Counted from the stretch's first letter, positions 8,878 through 16,364 are shown. The stretch: 61,724 nt of DNA from a bacterium (GCA_021802045.1 JAKABB010000005.1:1-61724), one strand, 5' to 3'. A program made the numbers and translations. The notes: generated from the letters alone by a model not told the origin.

Positions 8878-9522
8878 CTAGTAGGAGGGCGGGCAGGATA
8901 CGGCAAGGACGATCGCTGGGCGGCCGTCGGGATTCGCCCAGTGGTGGGGGAAAGTGCAGGGGTAGTAGATGGTGTCGCCCTGATCAAGATCGACGACCTT
9001 CTCCTGGACCCAGACCCGAAGCGAGCCGTCCAGGACCGTGAGGAACTCCTCTCCTTCGTGGGTTATCGGACCACCGCTGGCGGCGCCGGCCGGGACGAGG
9101 AGAAGGGAGGGTTCCATCAGCACGTTGCTGGCATTCAACAGGTGCTCCTGGAGGACCTCTCCTTGGGCGGTGACGTTCCGCACGGACCGGACGCGGTCCC
9201 GTCGCCGGGTGATCTTCACGGGCTGGACTTCCTCAGTGAGGAAGAAGTCGGTGACGCTGCACCCGTAGAGGTGGGCGAACGTCATCAGTTCGACGACGGA
9301 GAGCTGCTGCTGGCCGCGCTCCACTCGGCTGAGTTGACTGGCCGAGACGCCGATCCGTTGCGCGGCCTCTGCCAGCGTCAGCCGTTGCGCGGTGCGCAAC
9401 ACCCGGAGCTTCTTCCCCAGTCGGACTCCGAACCCCTCGATGTCAGGGGGGGGCTCAGGCTGTTGCGCGACTTGAGGCTCATGCAAAACTGTATTAGGCG
9501 TAGGGCTGGATTCCCGTGGCAT
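8878..9522 (-). CDS. XRE-family regulator with C-terminal cupin domain
   Basis: The 214-residue protein has an XRE helix-turn-helix at about residues 32-90 (LRTAQRLTLAEAAQRIGVSASQLSRVERG). A small cupin_2 barrel follows at about 140-212, with GAASGGPITHEGEEFLTVLDGSL and the second motif GDTIYYPCTFPHHW. Such regulators bind a small molecule in the cupin and control adjacent transport and catabolic genes. The gene heads the minus-strand cluster, directly before the SHMT-like gene. A consensus-like promoter places the transcription start at the A of its ATG, so the mRNA is probably leaderless. The ligand may be the amino acid handled by the cluster. Confidence 0.88.
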   Translation of the reverse strand: MPRESSPTPNTVLHEPQVAQQPEPPPDIEGFGVRLGKKLRVLRTAQRLTLAEAAQRIGVSASQLSRVERGQQQLSVVELMTFAHLYGCSVTDFFLTEEVQPVKITRRRDRVRSVRNVTAQGEVLQEHLLNASNVLMEPSLLLVPAGAASGGPITHEGEEFLTVLDGSLRVWVQEKVVDLDQGDTIYYPCTFPHHWANPDGRPAIVLAVSCPPSY

Positions 9523-9528
9523 GCGTGG

Positions 9529-9557
9529 ATGATAGCGACGGTTTGCAGAATCCGCAA
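9529..9557 (-). promoter_or_regulatory. Sigma70-type promoter of the XRE-cupin operon (leaderless)
   Basis: On the minus strand the -35 is TTGCGG (9552-9557), the spacer is 17 bases and the -10 is TATCAT (9529-9534). The ATG begins 7 bases after the -10, where the first transcribed base is expected, and no Shine-Dalgarno sequence is present. Confidence 0.7.
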
Positions 9558-9688
9558 GAGGACGCCCCCCGGCTCCCTGCCTCCGCCTGGCGCGGCGGGT
9601 ACCGGGGCTCCGCCTGGGTCCTGATCGGGTCCAGCGAGCCCCAGCGGATACACCTCATCGACCCAGAGCGCACTCAACCCTTCGTGGG

Positions 9689-9997
9689 ATGGCTCCGCCC
9701 CGCTCCGGGAGCTCCACGACCAGCCGGAACGCTTACGCTCCGGCGGTCGTGATCCCTGCCGGCGACGCCCCGGCTGCCGCCGCGCTCGCCAAGCGGACTG
9801 CGGCCCTGCTGCGTGACGCCCGCTCGGTCCAGCGCCGGCTGGACACCCTGGCGGCGACCGCGCTGGCCGTGGATGACCCCAGCCTGCCCCAGATCGCCGT
9901 GGCCAGGGAAGCGGTGCAGCGGCTCGTGGTCGAGCTCGCCTACCGGGAGCGCGGCGAGCAGCGTCGGGCCAAGGGGGCCGGGCGCCGGATCCGCTGA
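9689..9997 (+). CDS. Hypothetical small helical protein
   Basis: A 102-residue frame whose central part (APAAAALAKRTAALLRDARSVQRRLDTLAATALAV) is predicted helical and could form a coiled coil, ending in a basic tail. No family is recognised. It lies between the XRE promoter and the hicA remnant, in a region of broken genes. The amino-acid composition is protein-like, but the start codon is uncertain and an internal GTG near 9749 is also possible. Confidence 0.4.
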   Translation: MAPPRSGSSTTSRNAYAPAVVIPAGDAPAAAALAKRTAALLRDARSVQRRLDTLAATALAVDDPSLPQIAVAREAVQRLVVELAYRERGEQRRAKGAGRRIR

Positions 9998-10027
9998 TCG
10001 GCTGGGGCTCAGATCGTCCCGGCCCCC

Positions 10028-10290
10028 TCACCGGCTGCCGAAAAGCTCTCGTTCAATCTCCGGCCGGGTCTTGCCCAGATGAGCGCTCACCTCGGCAAGA
10101 ATCGCTGCCAGCGTGCCCACCCGAAGCGGGCCTCCTGCCGGAATGGTCAAGTGTGCTCGCCGTTCCAGGTGGTGTCGAGACGCATGTGGCTGCCTGACTG
10201 GCGGACCACCGTATAGCCGTAGTGGCGTCGCAGCAGTCCCGCCAGCTCTTGCCCGCTGAGGTCCCGGGGCAGCCTCAGAACGTGTTTGAG
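10028..10290 (-). pseudogene. hicA: hicA mRNA-interferase toxin, frameshifted
   Basis: The 5' part reads RLPRDLSGQELAGLLRRHYGYTVVRQSGSHMRLDTTWNGEH, the double-stranded-RNA-binding-like HicA fold with the catalytic His in GSHMRL. After GEHT the frame hits a stop. The other half, LTIPAGGPLRVGTLAAILAEV, continues in another frame to 10028. One missing base near 10152-10156 would restore GEH-LTIP. The natural start has also been separated from hicB by an IS5-type insertion, so the frame now opens into insertion-sequence DNA. HicA cleaves mRNA and is neutralised by HicB. Here it is almost certainly non-functional unless the missing base is a sequencing error. Confidence 0.75.
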
Positions 10291-11214
10291 AACAGGATGA
10301 GGCGGGCCCCTGGACGAGCGGACCGGGGCCGGGCATGCTGGGGGGCATGTCGTCTTCTCCACGTCCTGCCCGCCGCTACCCGACCGATCTCACCGACGCC
10401 CAGTGGGCCCTCATCGCTCCGCTCCTCCCGCCGCCGAAGAGTGGCCCCGCCGGGGGCCGGCCCCCCAAGCATCCGATGCGGGAGATCGTCAATGCGATCC
10501 TCTACCTGGTCCGCACCGGCTGCGCCTGGCGCCTGCTGCCGCGCGACCTGCCGCCCTGGCCCACCGTGTACTGGTACTTCGCCGCCTGGACCAAGGATGG
10601 CAGCCTCGACCGCGTCCATGCCGCGCTCCGGGCCCGGCTGCGCACCGCCGCCGGCCGCGAGCCGGAGCCGAGTGCGGGCGTGGTGGACGCGCAGTCGTTG
10701 CGCGGGGCCGACACCGTCGGGACGGGCACCCGCGGGTACGATGCGGGCAAGCGCGTCAATGGGCGGAAGCGCCACATCGTGGTCGACACCCTGGGGCTCC
10801 TGCTGGTCGTCATGGTGACCGCCGCCAGCGTGCAGGACCGCGACGGCGGGCGCGGGCTGCTCAAGACGTTGCACCGGACGCGGCCCGGCGTGCAGCTGGT
10901 CTGGGCGGATGGCGGGTATGCGGGGAGCCTGGTCCGGGTGGCGAAGGCCGCCTGGCGGATCGTCGTGGTGGTCGTTCGCAAGCCCCCCGACCAGCGCGGG
11001 TTCGCGGTGCTCCCCCGCCGCTGGGTCGTCGAGCGGACCTTCGCCTGGATGATGCGGTGCCGCCGCCTGGTGCGCGACTACGAGCGCACCATCCCTCACC
11101 AGGAGGCGATGGTCCAGTGGGCCATGGTCGGCCTCATGACACGGCGGCTGGCCCCCGCCCCAGGACCCCGACCCTGGGCCCACACGCGCTCATGATGGGC
11201 TTTCAAACACGTTC
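10278..11214 (+). mobile_element. IS5-family insertion sequence, about 937 bp, complete
   Basis: Perfect 12-bp terminal inverted repeats, GAACGTGTTTGA (10278-10289) and TCAAACACGTTC (11203-11214), flank one transposase gene. The element is bordered by TCA on both sides (10275-10277 and 11215-11217). This is a TNA target duplication, as known for the IS1031/ISL2-type branches of IS5. It is inserted exactly at the hicB stop codon, between hicB and hicA. Confidence 0.85.
10347..11195 (+). CDS. IS5-family transposase, intact
   Basis: The 282-residue DDE transposase begins with the IS5 N-terminal domain (YPTDLTDAQWALIAPLLPP, then GRPPKHPMREIVNAILYLVRTGCAWRLLPRDLPPW). The catalytic triad is visible as Asp in VVDAQSLRG, Asp in VWADGGYAG and Glu in WVVERTFAW. 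It has no frameshift, so the element may still move. The ATG at 10347 (MSSSPRPARRYP) is preferred to the one at 10335 because it gives the usual N-terminus. The gene fills almost all of the insertion sequence. Confidence 0.93.
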   Translation: MSSSPRPARRYPTDLTDAQWALIAPLLPPPKSGPAGGRPPKHPMREIVNAILYLVRTGCAWRLLPRDLPPWPTVYWYFAAWTKDGSLDRVHAALRARLRTAAGREPEPSAGVVDAQSLRGADTVGTGTRGYDAGKRVNGRKRHIVVDTLGLLLVVMVTAASVQDRDGGRGLLKTLHRTRPGVQLVWADGGYAGSLVRVAKAAWRIVVVVVRKPPDQRGFAVLPRRWVVERTFAWMMRCRRLVRDYERTIPHQEAMVQWAMVGLMTRRLAPAPGPRPWAHTRS

Positions 11215-11427
11215 TCAGACCGCAAGCACCTCATCGCGCACCAGGTGCAGACGGAACACCCGTGGCCGCTCGGCCTCCTCAAAGTGGCAGATGAGTGCGT
11301 CCCGGACCATCTCCCGCAGGCTCTGCAGGTCGTCCGCCTCAGTGACGATCGACTCACCGAGCGCGCGCGCGATGTAGCCCCCCTCGGGGGCCTCCTCCAC
11401 GGCGAAGACAATCTCTGAACTCACCAC
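11215..11427 (-). CDS. hicB: HicB-like antitoxin
   Basis: This 70-residue protein (MVSSEIVFAVEEAPEGGYIARALG, then SIVTEADDLQSLREMVRDALICHF, then RVFRLHLVRDEVLAV) is the partial RNase-H-like fold of small HicB antitoxins. These are often misnamed 2-oxoisovalerate dehydrogenase subunit in databases. The gene starts with tandem GTG codons (11427 or 11424). Its TGA stop is part of the 3-bp target duplication of the adjacent IS5 element, so the insertion left hicB intact but separated it from hicA. Antitoxin-first gene order is usual for this subtype. Whether it is still expressed is unknown. Confidence 0.75.
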   Translation of the reverse strand: MVSSEIVFAVEEAPEGGYIARALGESIVTEADDLQSLREMVRDALICHFEEAERPRVFRLHLVRDEVLAV

Positions 11428-11535
11428 TGCAGAGACGATAGCACCCCGCCACCTCTCTCCCCGCAGTGGCCCCCTGCCAGCTTGACCGCGACCATCCCCG
11501 AACTCGGGGCAAGGCTCATCACAGAGATCGCGCCG

Positions 11536-11650
11536 CTAGCTGTCGGAGAGGAGGGCCGCGGTGAGGGTGGTGCGGACCCAGTCTTCCAACTGGTCGTAGC
11601 TGTAGCCCGCCACCTGGATCGCCGCCGCGACCCCGATCGCCGCCCTCGAG
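11536..11650 (-). pseudogene. Possible gene remnant, C-terminal fragment
   Basis: A short minus-strand frame ends AAAIQVAGYSYDQLEDWV followed by RTTLTAALLSDS and a TAG stop. It has natural-looking amphipathic composition but is blocked upstream by a stop near 11651. It lies between hicB and the FtsK-like gene and may be the tail of a deleted gene. No family is recognised. Confidence 0.3.
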
Positions 11651-11692
11651 CTCCGCTAGAGCTCGGCCGCGGGCTTCTGGGCGACCCTGCTC

Positions 11693-12735
11693 ATGACCTC
11701 GGCCGCGGCGCTGGTCACCCTGCACCGGCGCCGCTGGTCCGCGGCGGCCAGGCTCCGCCGGGCGATGGTGGAGTGCGGGCTGGTGGCGGGGGACACCCGG
11801 GGCCGCCTGCTCGCCCCCCGGGCGAAGCTGCGGGCCCGGTGGCAGGGATGCAACGTGACCCTGCGCTGGCGGATGCCACCCGGCATCACCATGCGGGATG
11901 TCCTCCAGCGCCAGGAGTCGCTGGAGTCCAGGTGCGAGTGCGAGCTCAGGGTCTGGGAGGAGTCCGGGGTGGTGGTGACCGAGATGCTGCGCCACCGGAT
12001 CCCGGACCACCTCTCCTACCGGGAGAGGTACGGTCCCCCCGCCCTCCAGGGCGCTTCCTGATCGGTCTGGGCCGGGGGCGCCGGGGCGCCCTCTGGGTGG
12101 ATCTGGACTCCTGTCCCCACCTCCTGGTGGGGGGCATGACCGGCGGGGGCAAGAGCGTCTTCCTGCGCCAGGCGCTGACCTTCCTCTGCCGCGAGCACGG
12201 ACCCGAGGACCTCCAGCTAGCCCTCGTCGACCTCAAGGGCGGGGTGGAGCTGGCCCACTTCAGCTACCTCCCCCACGCCATCCTGCCGGTGGCGGAAAGT
12301 CTCCTGGCGGCGGCGGAGACCCTGGAGCGGGTCCGCCGGGAGCTGGACCGGCGGCTCCAGGAGGTGCGGGCGGTTGCGGCCTCGGGCACTCCAGCTGCCC
12401 CGCCCCGCTGGCCCAGGCTGCTGGTGGTGGTGGACGAGGTGGCGGAGCTCACCTGCCGCGACCTGGGCGACGACAGGGCCGCCCGCGCCGGCCAGCAGGC
12501 GGCCAGCGGGCGGCCCTGTGAGATCGCCAGGCTGGGGCGGTCGGTGGGGGTCCACCTCGTCTGCTGCACCCAGCGCCCCGATGCCGAGGCGATCCCTGGG
12601 CAGCTGAAGGCCAACCTCGCCTTCCGGGTCCGAGCCGCCGTCAACAGCTACATCCTGCTGGACAGCGACCGGGCCGCCCTACTCCCGCCCCACCCCGGCC
12701 GGGCCATCTGGCAGGAGGACTTCACAGAGGAGTGA
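11693..12735 (+). pseudogene. FtsK/SpoIIIE-type DNA translocase of an integrative element, frameshifted
   Basis: Two frames together make one protein. The first (11693-12061) reads RWQGCNVTLRWRMPPGITMR through HRIPDHLSYRERYGPPALQG, the region before the motor. It stops and continues one frame over from 12052 as RFLIGLGRGRRGALWVDLDS. One missing G near 12050 explains the break. The second part holds Walker A (GGMTGGGKSVFLRQAL), Walker B (LLVVVDEVAEL) and the sensor segment LVCCTQRPDAEAIPGQLKAN. It ends shortly after GRAIWQEDFTEE. Such short FtsK/TcpA-like motors move DNA in actinobacterial-type integrative conjugative elements. With hicBA, two insertion sequences and the tRNA nearby, it marks an inactivated mobile element. 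Confidence 0.75.
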
Positions 12736-12741
12736 GGGGCG

Positions 12742-12820
12742 GTGGACTGCTCTCTGGAGGAGAGCCGGGAGCTGCTGCTGGCCGGGTGGCCCCGGACGGG
12801 GTTCCTCCCACCACGAGTCG
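12742..12820 (+). pseudogene. 5' fragment of an open frame cut by the second insertion sequence
   Basis: A GTG at 12742 opens MDCSLEESRELLLAGWPR then TGFLPPRV and runs straight into the terminal repeat of the IS at 12821. It follows the FtsK-like gene by 7 bases in the same direction, as an operon partner would. No continuation is visible after the IS right end, where only about 40 bases remain before tRNA-Gln. Identity unknown. Confidence 0.35.
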
Positions 12821-14432
12821 CTGTCAGTGGAGTTTGCGAGTTTTAGATGGGCATCAGGCGGCCTCCGCGAGCACGTCGAGGAGGGTGGTGGCATTTTCGC
12901 GACGGAGTTCCGCGGCCGGGGAAGCCCCGAAAATCGTGAGGGTCCAGGTCTCGCGACGGAGCGCCGCGACGGCGTCGGCGAAGGACGGGGTGCGCTTGCG
13001 CGGGTACCAGGGCCGGGCCGGCCACGAGGCATGCGCGCGCTCGGTGACGAGGAACCAGTGCCACACGGCCGAGGAGAGCCAGCAGGCCGGCGCGACCGCC
13101 CGCGCCGGCCCGTCCCCGACCCAGGCCTGGGGGGCTTCGGCGCCCAGGAACTGCTTGCTGTTGCGGAAGCAGTCCTCGACGGCCCAGCGGTCGGCATAGG
13201 CGGCGGCCACGCGGGCCGGGGTCGCGGTGCCGTCCGTGGTCACGAAGAAGTCGTCGGGCTCGTGGCCGTCGGGGTCGCGGACGATGACGCACAGGACCAG
13301 CCGGTCGGGGCAGACGCCGTACCAGAGGACCGGGCGCGCCCAGCTGTCGCGCTCGAGGATGTGGCCCCGGCAGGCCACCGGGGCGCGGGTCCAGGCCGAA
13401 ACCGCGGCCGCCAGTTGCGGGGGCGTCGGCAGGCGGGCCCCCTTCCGGCGCGGGCGGCCCCGCCGCCCGGTGCGGGGCGGCGGCGGCTCGAAGAGGGCGG
13501 CATTCCGTTGCATCCGGGAGACGACGATCGTGCGCGGCAGCGCGCGGCCGATCAGGGGCGCATAGGCCCCGTCCGCCACCAGGCAGAAGTCGCGCGCGGG
13601 CAGCCAGGCGGTCACTTGCTCCACCATCGCCGCGGCCAACTCGATCAGGGGCGGGCCGCCCTTGCGGTGGAGCCGCACCAGGATGGGTAAGGCCAGGGGT
13701 TCCCCACCCCAGGGTGCCACCACGCGCAGGGCCAGCACCACGATGTTGAGGCCCCGGGCGGTGACCACGTGGGCGCGGGTGGAGTGGACCGCATCCCGGT
13801 ACATGCCGGCGCCCTCGATCCGGCGGCCGCTCTTCTTCATCAACGTGTCATCGCGGACCAGCGTGACGCGGCCCGGGGGAACCCAGTGGGCCACGAGGAG
13901 GCCCAGGAGTTGCCGCCCGAGCGTGTCCATCGACCAGCGGCCCGCCCGCAGCCAGCGGGCGTAGGCGCCGTAGCGATGCCGGACCGGCGCGGGGATGACG
14001 CTCCAGAGCCGGGTGAGGGTGTGCCGCCCGGGGCAGAGCACCCAGGCGGTCGCCAGCTGCTGGAACAGCCGCGCGCCCGGCGCGGTGAACCCGCCGGCGC
14101 AGGCGGACAGGATCCGGAGCCAAGTCGGGGGAGCAGGCACGGTGAGAAGACCTCCCGACGCACCACCCGGCAGCCCCCGGCGTGGGCGCGGGGCGCGGCT
14201 TGACCGCGACGCCCCCGTGCGCTAGCATCCGCTGGCCCTCGTGTGGTGGTGTGGTTCAACACGCAACACCTTGCCACACGCGGGCTTTCTTGTGAACAGC
14301 CGTTCGCCGACCCCCATCCGGCCGGCCCCCACCCCGTCAGCGCCTCGATCCCGACCTCAGCCCCCCGCGGCCTCCGCGAACCGGCCGCCTACGCCCGGGG
14401 CAGGCGCCAAAAGTCGAAAACTCCACGGTCAG
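12821..14432 (-). mobile_element. Insertion sequence of the IS701/DDE_5 type, about 1.6 kb
   Basis: The ends match as imperfect inverted repeats. Left is CTGTCAGTGGAGTTTGCGAG (from 12821); the right end, read inward from 14432, is CTGACCGTGGAGTTTTCGAC. They agree at about 21 of 26 positions over the longer alignment. A TCG triplet flanks both ends (12818-12820, 14433-14435) and may be the target duplication. One intact transposase gene is inside. The right end is about 43 bases from the 3' end of tRNA-Gln. Confidence 0.75.
12854..14140 (-). CDS. DDE transposase (IS701/DDE_5-like), intact
   Basis: The 428-residue transposase shows LVRDDTLMKKSGRRIEGAG (first catalytic Asp), CLVADGAYAPL (second Asp) and DRWAVEDCFRNSKQFLG (catalytic Glu in the C-terminal helix). 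A basic insert rich in Arg/Pro lies around residues 215-240. The GTG at 14140 is chosen because GGGAGG lies about 11 bases upstream. The frame is uninterrupted, so the element may be active. Assignment to IS701 rather than another DDE_5 branch is from motif resemblance only. Confidence 0.85.
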   Translation of the reverse strand: MPAPPTWLRILSACAGGFTAPGARLFQQLATAWVLCPGRHTLTRLWSVIPAPVRHRYGAYARWLRAGRWSMDTLGRQLLGLLVAHWVPPGRVTLVRDDTLMKKSGRRIEGAGMYRDAVHSTRAHVVTARGLNIVVLALRVVAPWGGEPLALPILVRLHRKGGPPLIELAAAMVEQVTAWLPARDFCLVADGAYAPLIGRALPRTIVVSRMQRNAALFEPPPPRTGRRGRPRRKGARLPTPPQLAAAVSAWTRAPVACRGHILERDSWARPVLWYGVCPDRLVLCVIVRDPDGHEPDDFFVTTDGTATPARVAAAYADRWAVEDCFRNSKQFLGAEAPQAWVGDGPARAVAPACWLSSAVWHWFLVTERAHASWPARPWYPRKRTPSFADAVAALRRETWTLTIFGASPAAELRRENATTLLDVLAEAA

Positions 14433-14475
14433 TCGACCCGCGGAAAGGGAGCTTAAGTGCTGCTATCGAAGTGGC
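14141..14475. other. Upstream part of the insertion sequence and its junction with tRNA-Gln
   Basis: About 290 bases lie between the transposase start and the right terminal repeat. They contain the repeated hexamer CAACAC and inverted GTGTGG/CCACAC near 14243-14279, possibly the element's promoter or transposase-binding region. The last 40 bases are host DNA next to the tRNA. Confidence 0.4.
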
Positions 14476-14550
14476 TGGCTGGGGCGGGAGGATTCGAACC
14501 TCCGATAACCTGATCCAGAGTCAGGCGCCTTACCACTTGGCGACGCCCCA
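14476..14550 (-). tRNA. tRNA-Gln (anticodon CTG)
   Basis: The minus strand folds as a standard cloverleaf. The acceptor arm TGGGGCG/CGCCCCA and a CCTGA/TCAGG anticodon stem enclose CTCTGGA (anticodon CTG). The T arm is GGAGGTTCGAATCCTCC, and the CCA end is encoded. A TACAAT -10-like box lies about 12 bases upstream. The accessory region abuts its 3' end, the usual integration side for tRNA-targeting elements. Confidence 0.93.
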
Positions 14551-14591
14551 AGGCCCGGGGGCCATTGTACGGGCGGGGCGCGAAGGGCCCG

Positions 14592-16046
14592 TCAGGCCAG
14601 CAGAGCGGCCTCCGCCCGGCGCAGCCGCTCCAGCACCCGCTCCCGGCCGATCAGGGCCATCGACTCCGGCAGGGGCGGGGAGACCCGCTGTCCCGTCACC
14701 GCCACCCGCAGCACCTGCATGCAGGCCTTGAAGTGCCGGCGGTCCGCGGCCCCCGTCCCGCCCACGCGCTCGGCGGCCGCCCGCAACCGGTCCACCAGGT
14801 CCGCGGGGTCGCCCGGCAGGGCCTGAGGGACCTCGCGCAGGAAGGCCGCCGCCAGCGCGGGGTCGAGGGGGCCGCAGAGCGCCTCGGCGGACGGCTCCGG
14901 CTCCTCGAAGGCGAAGGCCACAAGGGCGGGGACCTCGTCCAGCCGCTGGATGCGCTCCCGCACCATCTCCGCGATCGCCTGGCGCTGGGCCGCGTCCGCC
15001 CGGGGGAGCCAGGGCTGCAGGCGCTGCGCCAGTTCGTCCGCCGCCAGCCGGCGGATCCAGACGCCGTTCAGGTGGTCAAGGCGGTCCGTGTCGAAGACCG
15101 CGGGGCTGGGCTGGATGCGCTCCGCCGTCATCCGGGCACGCAGCTCGGTGAGGGTGAAGACCTCCTCCTCCGTTCCCGGCGACCACCCCAGGAAGGCCAG
15201 GAAGTTGACCACCGCCTCGGGCAGGTACCCCCGATCACGGTACTCCTGCACCGGGGCCGCCCCATGGCGCTTGGAGAGCTTGCCGCGGTCGGGGCCCAGC
15301 ACCTGGGGCACGTGCCCGAAGGCCGGTGGCTCCCAGCCCAGGGCGGCGTAGAGGATCAGGTGCTTGGGGGTGGAGGGGAGCCACTCGCTGGCTCGGAGCA
15401 CGTGGGTGATCCCCATCACGTGGTCGTCCACCACGTGGGCCAGGTGGTAGGTGGGGAACCCGTCCGACTTCAGCAGGACCTGGTCATCGAGGACGGCGTT
15501 CTCGAACCGGCGCTCGCCCTGGACCAGGTCGTGCCAGGAGGTCTCGCCCGCCGGGATCCGCATGCGGACCACCTCGGGCGTGCCGGCCGCCCGGCGCTCG
15601 GCCACCGCCTCCGGGGTGAGCTCGCGGCAGTGCCCGTCGTAGCGAGGGGCCTGGCAGGCCGCGCGCTGCGCCGTCCGGACCGCCTCCAGTCGCTGCGGGG
15701 AGCAGAAGCAGGGGTAGGCGGCGCCGCTGGAGACCAGTCGGCCGGCTGCGGTCCGGTAGAGCGGGAGGCGCTGGGACTCCGTGTAGGGGGCGCATGGCCC
15801 GCCCACCTCCGGGCCCTCGTCCCACTGGAGGCCGAGCCAGCGGAGGGCCTCTGTGATCGAGGCCACGCTGTCGGGGTCGTACCGGGCCTGGTCGGTGTCC
15901 TCGATGCGCAGGACGAAGGTGCCGTCCGGCCCGGCCAGGCAGTAGCTGAAGACGGCGGTGCGCACGTTGCCCAGGTGGAGCTGCCCGGTGGGGCTGGGCG
16001 CGAACCGGAGCCGCCGCCCACCGGGGAGGTTGGGGGGAGGGCTCAG
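14592..16046 (-). CDS. gltX: Glutamyl-tRNA synthetase
   Basis: Class I synthetase that charges Glu onto tRNA-Glu. The N-terminus reads RLRFAPSPTGQLHLGNVRTA (HIGH motif as HLGN). Then come RIEDTDQARYDP, a CxC pair in YPCFCSPQRL with YDGHC for zinc, and GKLSKRHGA (KMSKS loop). The C-terminal anticodon-binding region follows. No ATG, GTG or TTG exists between the upstream in-frame stop at 16092 and the HLGN motif. A GTG at 15965 would delete the catalytic motif. Translation must start at CTG (16046), ATC (16085) or another rare codon, or the 5' end contains a sequencing error. It follows a small membrane-protein gene, whose stop it overlaps if the ATC is used. tRNA-Gln and tRNA-Glu flank the locus. 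Confidence 0.92.
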   Translation of the reverse strand: MSPPPNLPGGRRLRFAPSPTGQLHLGNVRTAVFSYCLAGPDGTFVLRIEDTDQARYDPDSVASITEALRWLGLQWDEGPEVGGPCAPYTESQRLPLYRTAAGRLVSSGAAYPCFCSPQRLEAVRTAQRAACQAPRYDGHCRELTPEAVAERRAAGTPEVVRMRIPAGETSWHDLVQGERRFENAVLDDQVLLKSDGFPTYHLAHVVDDHVMGITHVLRASEWLPSTPKHLILYAALGWEPPAFGHVPQVLGPDRGKLSKRHGAAPVQEYRDRGYLPEAVVNFLAFLGWSPGTEEEVFTLTELRARMTAERIQPSPAVFDTDRLDHLNGVWIRRLAADELAQRLQPWLPRADAAQRQAIAEMVRERIQRLDEVPALVAFAFEEPEPSAEALCGPLDPALAAAFLREVPQALPGDPADLVDRLRAAAERVGGTGAADRRHFKACMQVLRVAVTGQRVSPPLPESMALIGRERVLERLRRAEAALLA

Positions 16047-16077
16047 GCCCGCCGCGGCGGGGTCGGCCTCGCCAGGC

Positions 16078-16305
16078 TCAGCGATGGAGGATTACCAGGT
16101 AGATCGCCATCGCCACCGCGCTGGCGAGCAGGAGCCCGCCGGCCACCAGCCACCCCTCGAGCCGGGAGGTCTGGACCGACACCTCCGCGTCCGGGCTGCT
16201 GCTCACCGTCAGTCCGCGGGTGCCGAGGTTGGGGTACTGGTCGGCGAGGGCGGCCGGCCGCGGCGGCACCGGGGCCTCGGCGGGAGTCGGTGGGTGCTTG
16301 GGCAC
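16078..16305 (-). CDS. Small C-terminal-anchored membrane protein
   Basis: A 75-residue protein with a Pro-rich N-terminal half and one hydrophobic helix at the C-terminus (WLVAGGLLLASAVAMAIYLVIL) ending HR. The GTG start at 16305 has AGGAGA about 8 bases upstream. A TATAAT box (16359-16364) lies ahead of it. Its stop codon falls just before gltX, so the two are likely co-transcribed and gltX translation may depend on this gene. Function unknown. The tail-anchor layout suggests a membrane-tethered accessory protein. Confidence 0.6.
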   Translation of the reverse strand: MPKHPPTPAEAPVPPRPAALADQYPNLGTRGLTVSSSPDAEVSVQTSRLEGWLVAGGLLLASAVAMAIYLVILHR

Positions 16306-16358
16306 CGGACGGGTCTCCTCGTGCGGCCGGCCATCACAGGACCGAGAGCCGTTCCCCG

Positions 16359-16364
16359 ATTATA
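16359..16364 (-). promoter_or_regulatory. -10 box TATAAT for the small membrane protein-gltX operon
   Basis: A perfect TATAAT on the minus strand sits about 53 bases before the GTG at 16305. No good -35 hexamer is seen at 17 bases. The leader between them contains the AGGAGA ribosome-binding site. Confidence 0.45.

Noticed and set aside
11215..11427. 2-oxoisovalerate dehydrogenase subunit
   Set aside because: Proteins of this length and motif often carry that database name, but the sequence is a HicB-type antitoxin and a HicA half lies beyond the IS.
9689..14475. A second copy of the tRNA-Gln 3' end (attR)
   Set aside because: I looked for the T-arm sequence GATTCGAACC and its complement elsewhere in the window and saw none besides the tRNA itself. 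The other boundary may lie outside the window.
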